Source of the DNA: Candidatus Symbiothrix sp.
GTDB taxonomy: Bacteria; Bacteroidota; Bacteroidia; Bacteroidales; Azobacteroidaceae
Assembly: GCA_031284765.1 (NCBI GenBank)
Contig: JAITXK010000138.1
Coordinates: 1-17,397, forward strand
Reading direction: 5' to 3'
DNA: 17,397 nt
Shown here: piece by piece, positions 14,313-17,397 of the stretch
Layout: each line of letters opens with the position of its first letter
Numbering within the stretch: position 1 is the stretch's first letter
Made by a program: the position numbers and the translations under genes
Notes under the pieces: model-generated
What the model was told of the DNA's origin: nothing
What the model saw: only the letters and a program-made list of their open reading frames with translations
The model's database searches: none

Positions 14313-15809
14313 ATGACAGCCACAAAATCCCTGATTAAAGACAGCGCCCTCTACGGCGGCAGTACTATCTTAGTAAAAATGATTAGTTGGTTGATGACTC
14401 CCTTATTGACCTACTTGTTAGCGCCCAGCGACTACGGCATCATGGTCTATCTCTATGCCTACACCGCATTGATCATTGTATTTCTGACATTCGGACTGGA
14501 AACAGGCTTTTTCCGTTTTGCCAATCAAACCGAAAAATACAAGGTTTCTACCGTCTATTCAACCACAATCGGCATCGTCGGCAGTTTCACAACGCTGTTT
14601 TTGGTGCTATTTTTGGGATTCCTGCCCTCCCTGCGTCACCTGTTTTGGGACGACGACATTCCCAGCCTCTACATCCGCCTGCTGATTCTCATCTTGAGTA
14701 TGGATGCTTTTAGCGCGATCCCCTTCGCCTATCTGCGCTATCAGAAACGACCCATTAAATTTGGTGCATTGAAATTGGTATATGTCATTCTGTACGTCAT
14801 TTTCTGTGTTTTCTTTTTAGTCATTTGCCCTTGGATCAACAAACACCATCCGCAACTCATTGCATGGCTTTGGCGGGAAGATTTCAGTTTGGGCTACGTT
14901 TTTATTTCCAATTTGTTGGCAACCAGCATTCAAACCCTCTGTCTGATACCCGAACTGACCGGATTCAAATACCGTTTCGATGGTGCACTGGCCAAGAAAA
15001 TGCTCCATTATTGTTTCCCGCTGATGCTGATGGGCTTGGCAGGCATGAGCAACCAAGTGGTAGATAAAATTATTTTCCCGTCCGTATATCCCGATCGTGC
15101 CGGCTGGAGCACGCAATTAGGCGAATACGGCGCCTGCTTCAAAATCGCCATGATTATGATGATCTTCACACAGGCCTTCCGCTACGCCTACGAACCCTTC
15201 TTTTTTGAGAAAAGCAAGGAGAAGAACGCCAAACAAGCATACGCCGATGTGATGAAATACTTTGTTATTCTCGGTTTAGCCGTCTTTTTGGGCGTGATGT
15301 TTTATTTGGATATACTCAAATATTTTATCGACCCCAGTTATTTCGGCGCCTTGCCCGTCGTCCCCATCGTACTTATCGGGGAACTGTTTTTCGCCGTCTA
15401 TTTCAATCTCTCCATTTGGTATAAAATCAATGATAAAACCTATTGGGGAACGATATTTTCGGTCACCGGGTTCATTATTATTGTCGGCCTCAACATCCTT
15501 TTCATCCCCCGATACGGCTACATGGCCTGCGCATGGGCATCGTTCATCGGCAACGGCGTGATTGCCTTGCTGTCGTATTTCATCGGACAAAAACATTATC
15601 CGGTAAAATACGATTTGAAAACCATCGGTCTCTATTCGGCATTAACCGCTGTTTTATTTGTTGTTTCTATTGGGATGCCGGTAGATACTATTTATTTGCG
15701 ATTGGGCTTCAATACACTGCTTTTAGCTGTTTATCTTTTTGTTTTTATGAAACGGGATTTAAAATTATTGGGCTTTCCACCAACCTCTTCTCCCAAGGAG
15801 AGGGAGTAG
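14313..15809 (+). CDS. Wzx/MATE-type oligosaccharide flippase
   Basis: A 498-residue polytopic membrane protein with about twelve to fourteen hydrophobic segments across its length. The N-terminal pattern, S-A-L-Y-G-G-S-T-I-L followed by L-L-A-P-S-D-Y-G-I, is that of polysaccharide biosynthesis (Wzx/RfbX) flippases, which move lipid-linked glycans across the inner membrane. Another MOP-superfamily function such as lipid II flipping cannot be excluded. It is the last gene of the purN operon and starts 5 bp after ruvB. The final residues (G-F-P-P-T-S-S-P-K-E-R-E) are not membrane-like. They are encoded by a hairpin-forming repeat-like sequence, so the original C-terminus may have been replaced. 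Confidence 0.85.
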   Translation: MTATKSLIKDSALYGGSTILVKMISWLMTPLLTYLLAPSDYGIMVYLYAYTALIIVFLTFGLETGFFRFANQTEKYKVSTVYSTTIGIVGSFTTLFLVLFLGFLPSLRHLFWDDDIPSLYIRLLILILSMDAFSAIPFAYLRYQKRPIKFGALKLVYVILYVIFCVFFLVICPWINKHHPQLIAWLWREDFSLGYVFISNLLATSIQTLCLIPELTGFKYRFDGALAKKMLHYCFPLMLMGLAGMSNQVVDKIIFPSVYPDRAGWSTQLGEYGACFKIAMIMMIFTQAFRYAYEPFFFEKSKEKNAKQAYADVMKYFVILGLAVFLGVMFYLDILKYFIDPSYFGALPVVPIVLIGELFFAVYFNLSIWYKINDKTYWGTIFSVTGFIIIVGLNILFIPRYGYMACAWASFIGNGVIALLSYFIGQKHYPVKYDLKTIGLYSALTAVLFVVSIGMPVDTIYLRLGFNTLLLAVYLFVFMKRDLKLLGFPPTSSPKERE

Positions 15810-15820
15810 TGCGATGCCTC
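15771..15820. repeat. Repeat-like element with imperfect hairpin at the flippase 3' end
   Basis: The sequence around 15784-15804 folds back on itself, TCTCC-CAA-GGAGA with further wobble pairs outside. Read on the minus strand it resembles the dispersed CCCTCTCCTTGGGAGA-type elements I recall in bacterial genomes. It supplies the last codons and the stop of the flippase. No T-run follows, so it does not look like a classical terminator. Only one copy is in the window, so repeat status is inferred. Confidence 0.4.
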
Positions 15821-15849
15821 GTTCGGTGTAACCGCAAAAGCGCAAAATT

Positions 15850-16114
15850 AAAACAGAAGATTGAAGTTGTTCGCAAGAAAGGCAAGAACCGCGAAAAGAA
15901 AGTGTTTGAAAAATGGGAAATGATTTCATCGCCCACCTATCGGCGGTCGTTTTGTACGAATATATATCCTGTCTATCCTGTCTGGATTTCCGACGGAGGA
16001 ACTGATGCGGATTTCGGGACACAAAAGCCCGGCAGCTTTCATCGGTATATTAAAGTGGATAATCAACAGGCAGCAAAACGACTAAAAGAATTGAGGGCAA
16101 AATTAGTAAAGTAA
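15850..16114 (+). pseudogene. Broken C-terminal fragment of a tyrosine recombinase (integrase)
   Basis: Three consecutive pieces read as the end of a phage/transposon-type tyrosine recombinase but sit in two frames. Frame 1 (to 15967) gives K-W-E-M-I-S-S-P-T-Y-R-R-S-F-C-T-N-I-Y. Frame 2 (15978-16040) gives L-S-G-F-P-T-E-E-L-M-R-I-S-G-H-K-S-P-A-A-F. Frame 1 then resumes with H-R-Y-I-K-V, where Y (TAT 16046-16048) would be the nucleophile, and ends at TAA 16112-16114. The first shift coincides with an extra 10 bp containing a duplicated TATCCTGTC; the second looks like a lost base near 16035. The box-II histidine of H-x-x-R is replaced by proline (CCC 15932-15934). The N-terminus and first catalytic Arg are absent, so it cannot be active. 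The 5' limit is approximate. Confidence 0.75.
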
Positions 16115-16131
16115 AAAAATATTGTTGAAAG

Positions 16132-16163
16132 TTTGTTCTTGTCGAAAAAGTTTACTACTTTTA
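16132..16163 (+). promoter_or_regulatory. Promoter of the AbiE-type toxin-antitoxin operon
   Basis: TTTG at 16132-16135 is followed after 20 bp by TACTTTTA at 16156-16163, one base from the TAnnTTTG consensus with ideal spacing. Transcription would begin near 16169, about 15 nt before ATG 16185. This rules out the longer frame that begins at TTG 16122. The -7 half overlaps the right arm of the palindrome at 16140-16168. Confidence 0.55.
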
Positions 16164-16168
16164 CGACA
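16140..16168. promoter_or_regulatory. Palindromic operator candidate in the antitoxin promoter
   Basis: The left arm TGTCGAAAAAG (16140-16150) pairs with the right arm CTTTTACGACA (16158-16168) with one mismatch, and the inner T16151/A16157 also pair, leaving a 5-base centre. The right arm covers the -7 box, so a bound dimer would block RNA polymerase. AbiEi-type antitoxins are known to bind inverted repeats in their own promoters; that this protein does so here is inferred. Confidence 0.6.
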
Positions 16169-16184
16169 GAAATTAGTGAATAAA

Positions 16185-16796
16185 ATGATTTATACTATTG
16201 AAAACAAGGTGTTTGAACGAATGAAAAAAGCCAAGAGAGGTGTGGTTTTTTTTGCAAGTGATTTTACTGCTTATGGCAATGGTAATACTTGCAGTAAAGC
16301 ATTAGAACGATTAACTAAAGATGGAAAAATAATGCGTGTAGCAAGAGGTATTTACACGATACCTCGAAAAAGCAAATTCTTTGGGCATATAACCCCAAGT
16401 CTTGAAACGATTGCTGAAGCTATAGCCAGAAGAGATAAAGCCCGGATTATTCCTACAGGACTATTTGCGGAAAATGCTTTAGGTCTATCTACTCAAGTCC
16501 CAATGAAAGCAGTCTATTTGACCGATGGCGCTCCAAGAAAAATTGTGATTGGTAATAGAACTTTATTATTCAAGAGGGCTACTCCCAAAAATGTAGCTGC
16601 ACACGGCAAGATAAGTGGATTAGCTATACAGGCATTGAAATCCATTCGGAAAGAAAGAGTTACCGATGATGATATAGAAAAGATAGTTGCTGCTCTCAAA
16701 CAGGAAAGCAAAGAGAATCTTGCAAACGATATTAAATTAGCTCCCGACTGGATAAGAACAATCATGCGTAAAGCACAAACAAATAATACGATATGA
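16185..16796 (+). CDS. DUF6088 / AbiEi-like antitoxin with N-terminal winged helix
   Basis: A 203-residue protein. The first 60 residues look like a winged helix-turn-helix: M-K-K-A-K-R-G at 13-19, S-K-A-L-E-R-L at 37-43, then the wing G-K-I-M-R-V-A-R-G-I-Y at 47-57. Residues about 70-150 resemble the AbiEi-like antitoxin body (A-x-N-A-L-G-L-S-T-Q-V-P). Such proteins act as type IV antitoxins that neutralise an AbiEii nucleotidyltransferase and repress their own promoter. I chose ATG 16185 because the predicted transcription start lies about 15 nt upstream and it matches relatives. The stop overlaps the next ATG as ATGA (16793-16796), the tight coupling expected of a toxin-antitoxin pair. Confidence 0.85.
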   Translation: MIYTIENKVFERMKKAKRGVVFFASDFTAYGNGNTCSKALERLTKDGKIMRVARGIYTIPRKSKFFGHITPSLETIAEAIARRDKARIIPTGLFAENALGLSTQVPMKAVYLTDGAPRKIVIGNRTLLFKRATPKNVAAHGKISGLAIQALKSIRKERVTDDDIEKIVAALKQESKENLANDIKLAPDWIRTIMRKAQTNNTI

Positions 16797-17397
16797 ATTG
16801 GTTAGAATTAGATAGAGATGAACGGCTATCCGTTTTAGAGGAAACTTCCAAAAAAATCAGATTACAGCCCTATATTATTGAAAAAGATTGGTGGGTAGTA
16901 CAAACTTTGAGACTGATTACTCAAATGGATGTTGTCGAACACCTCGTTTTTAAGGGCGGTACTTCGTTAAGTAAGGCTTGGGGACTGATTGACAGATTCA
17001 GTGAGGATATAGATTTGGCTATTAACCGAGAATTTTTCGGCTTTTCCGGTGATATAAGCCGAACGCAGGTGGGTAAATTGAAAGATACTTCAAGCAAATA
17101 CCTGTCGAATGATTTCCTTCTTTCGCTGAAAATCGCTTTTGAGAATGCTGGAATCGAGGATGTCAAAATTTCAGTCGTGGACAGGAAAGACCCGGACGAT
17201 GACCCTGTCAAGATAGCCGTTACCTATCCAACCGTAACGGAATATTCTTCTTATGTAAAACCTCAGGTGTTGTTGGAGATAGGTAGTCGCTCGCTGATGG
17301 AGCCATCAACCTTACGTTCATTTCGTTCAATGATTGGGCAGGAATTTCCCAATCTGGAATTTGCCGATGAGGATATTCACATACGATGTGTCAATCC
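16793..17397 (+). CDS. AbiEii/AbiGii-type nucleotidyltransferase toxin (3'-partial)
   Basis: The first 201 residues of a protein that leaves the window. The nucleotidyltransferase core is clear: K-G-G-T-S-L-S-K at 54-61 followed by the metal-binding pair D72 and D74 in S-E-D-I-D-L-A-I. The later E-I-G-S-R-S-L-M-E-P-S-T segment is also typical of AbiEii (COG2253). Known relatives block growth by adding nucleotides to tRNA acceptor ends, and AbiE systems can abort phage infection; the target here is unknown. It starts with ATG 16793 inside the stop of the DUF6088 gene. No frameshift or missing motif is seen in the visible part, so the toxin looks intact so far. Confidence 0.9.
   Translation, partial: MNWLELDRDERLSVLEETSKKIRLQPYIIEKDWWVVQTLRLITQMDVVEHLVFKGGTSLSKAWGLIDRFSEDIDLAINREFFGFSGDISRTQVGKLKDTSSKYLSNDFLLSLKIAFENAGIEDVKISVVDRKDPDDDPVKIAVTYPTVTEYSSYVKPQVLLEIGSRSLMEPSTLRSFRSMIGQEFPNLEFADEDIHIRCVN

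Noticed and set aside
15443..16114. 223-codon frame spanning the flippase 3' end and the region after it
   Set aside because: The first 120 codons are out of frame with the real flippase. Only the end is meaningful, as part of the broken recombinase.
16122..16184. N-terminal extension of the DUF6088 protein from TTG 16122
   Set aside because: It runs through the predicted promoter and palindrome, so it would not be in the transcript.
1..17397. CRISPR arrays, tRNA or rRNA genes, intact insertion sequences, riboswitches
   Set aside because: No regularly spaced repeat array beyond the three 33-bp units, no cloverleaf or rRNA core sequence, no transposase and no recognisable riboswitch core were seen by eye on either strand.

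Overview
The window looks like a Bacteroidetes chromosome, most likely Bacteroidales. The evidence is promoter-like sequences of the TAnnTTTG type in front of several operons, start codons without clear Shine-Dalgarno sequences, and proteins that match the Bacteroidetes versions of their families (RNase III, NadE, a DUF7033-type deacetylase, a DUF6088/AbiEii pair). The phylum call is fairly firm. Order and genus are inference.

Left part (1-5053). The 3' end of metG (tRNA-binding domain) meets a convergent minus-strand block. Read in its own direction, that block is a small ACT-like protein, NAD kinase (nadK), glutamine-dependent NAD synthetase (nadE), then a stand-alone AAA+/DUF4143 ATPase. 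NadE makes NAD and NadK converts it to NADP, so these two are a functional pair. The ATPase looks like a later addition with its own promoter, preceded by three direct repeats spaced exactly 33 bp.

Middle part (5139-8848, plus strand). A tight six-gene operon carries exbB, exbD, a tonB-like energy transducer, a DJ-1/PfpI protein, deoC and a VanZ-like membrane protein. Several junctions are 4-base ATGA overlaps. The last gene runs 108 bp into the 3' end of rnc on the other strand.

8741-11186 (minus strand) is the acpP-fabF-rnc fatty-acid/RNase III cluster. It is divergent from a plus-strand operon (11340-15809) of purN, a DUF7033 polysaccharide-deacetylase-like gene, ruvB and a Wzx/MATE-type flippase.

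Right edge (15770-17397). The core genome gives way to accessory DNA: a repeat-like hairpin at the flippase 3' end, a broken tyrosine-recombinase tail, and a two-gene AbiE-type (type IV) toxin-antitoxin operon. Its promoter contains a near-perfect palindrome that is probably the autoregulatory operator. The toxin gene runs off the window.

No rRNA, tRNA, CRISPR array or intact transposase was seen. I found no clearly unprecedented multi-gene system. The best leads are the 33-bp phased repeats before the ATPase, the AbiE operator with the adjacent recombinase relic, and the face-to-face promoters between divergent operons.
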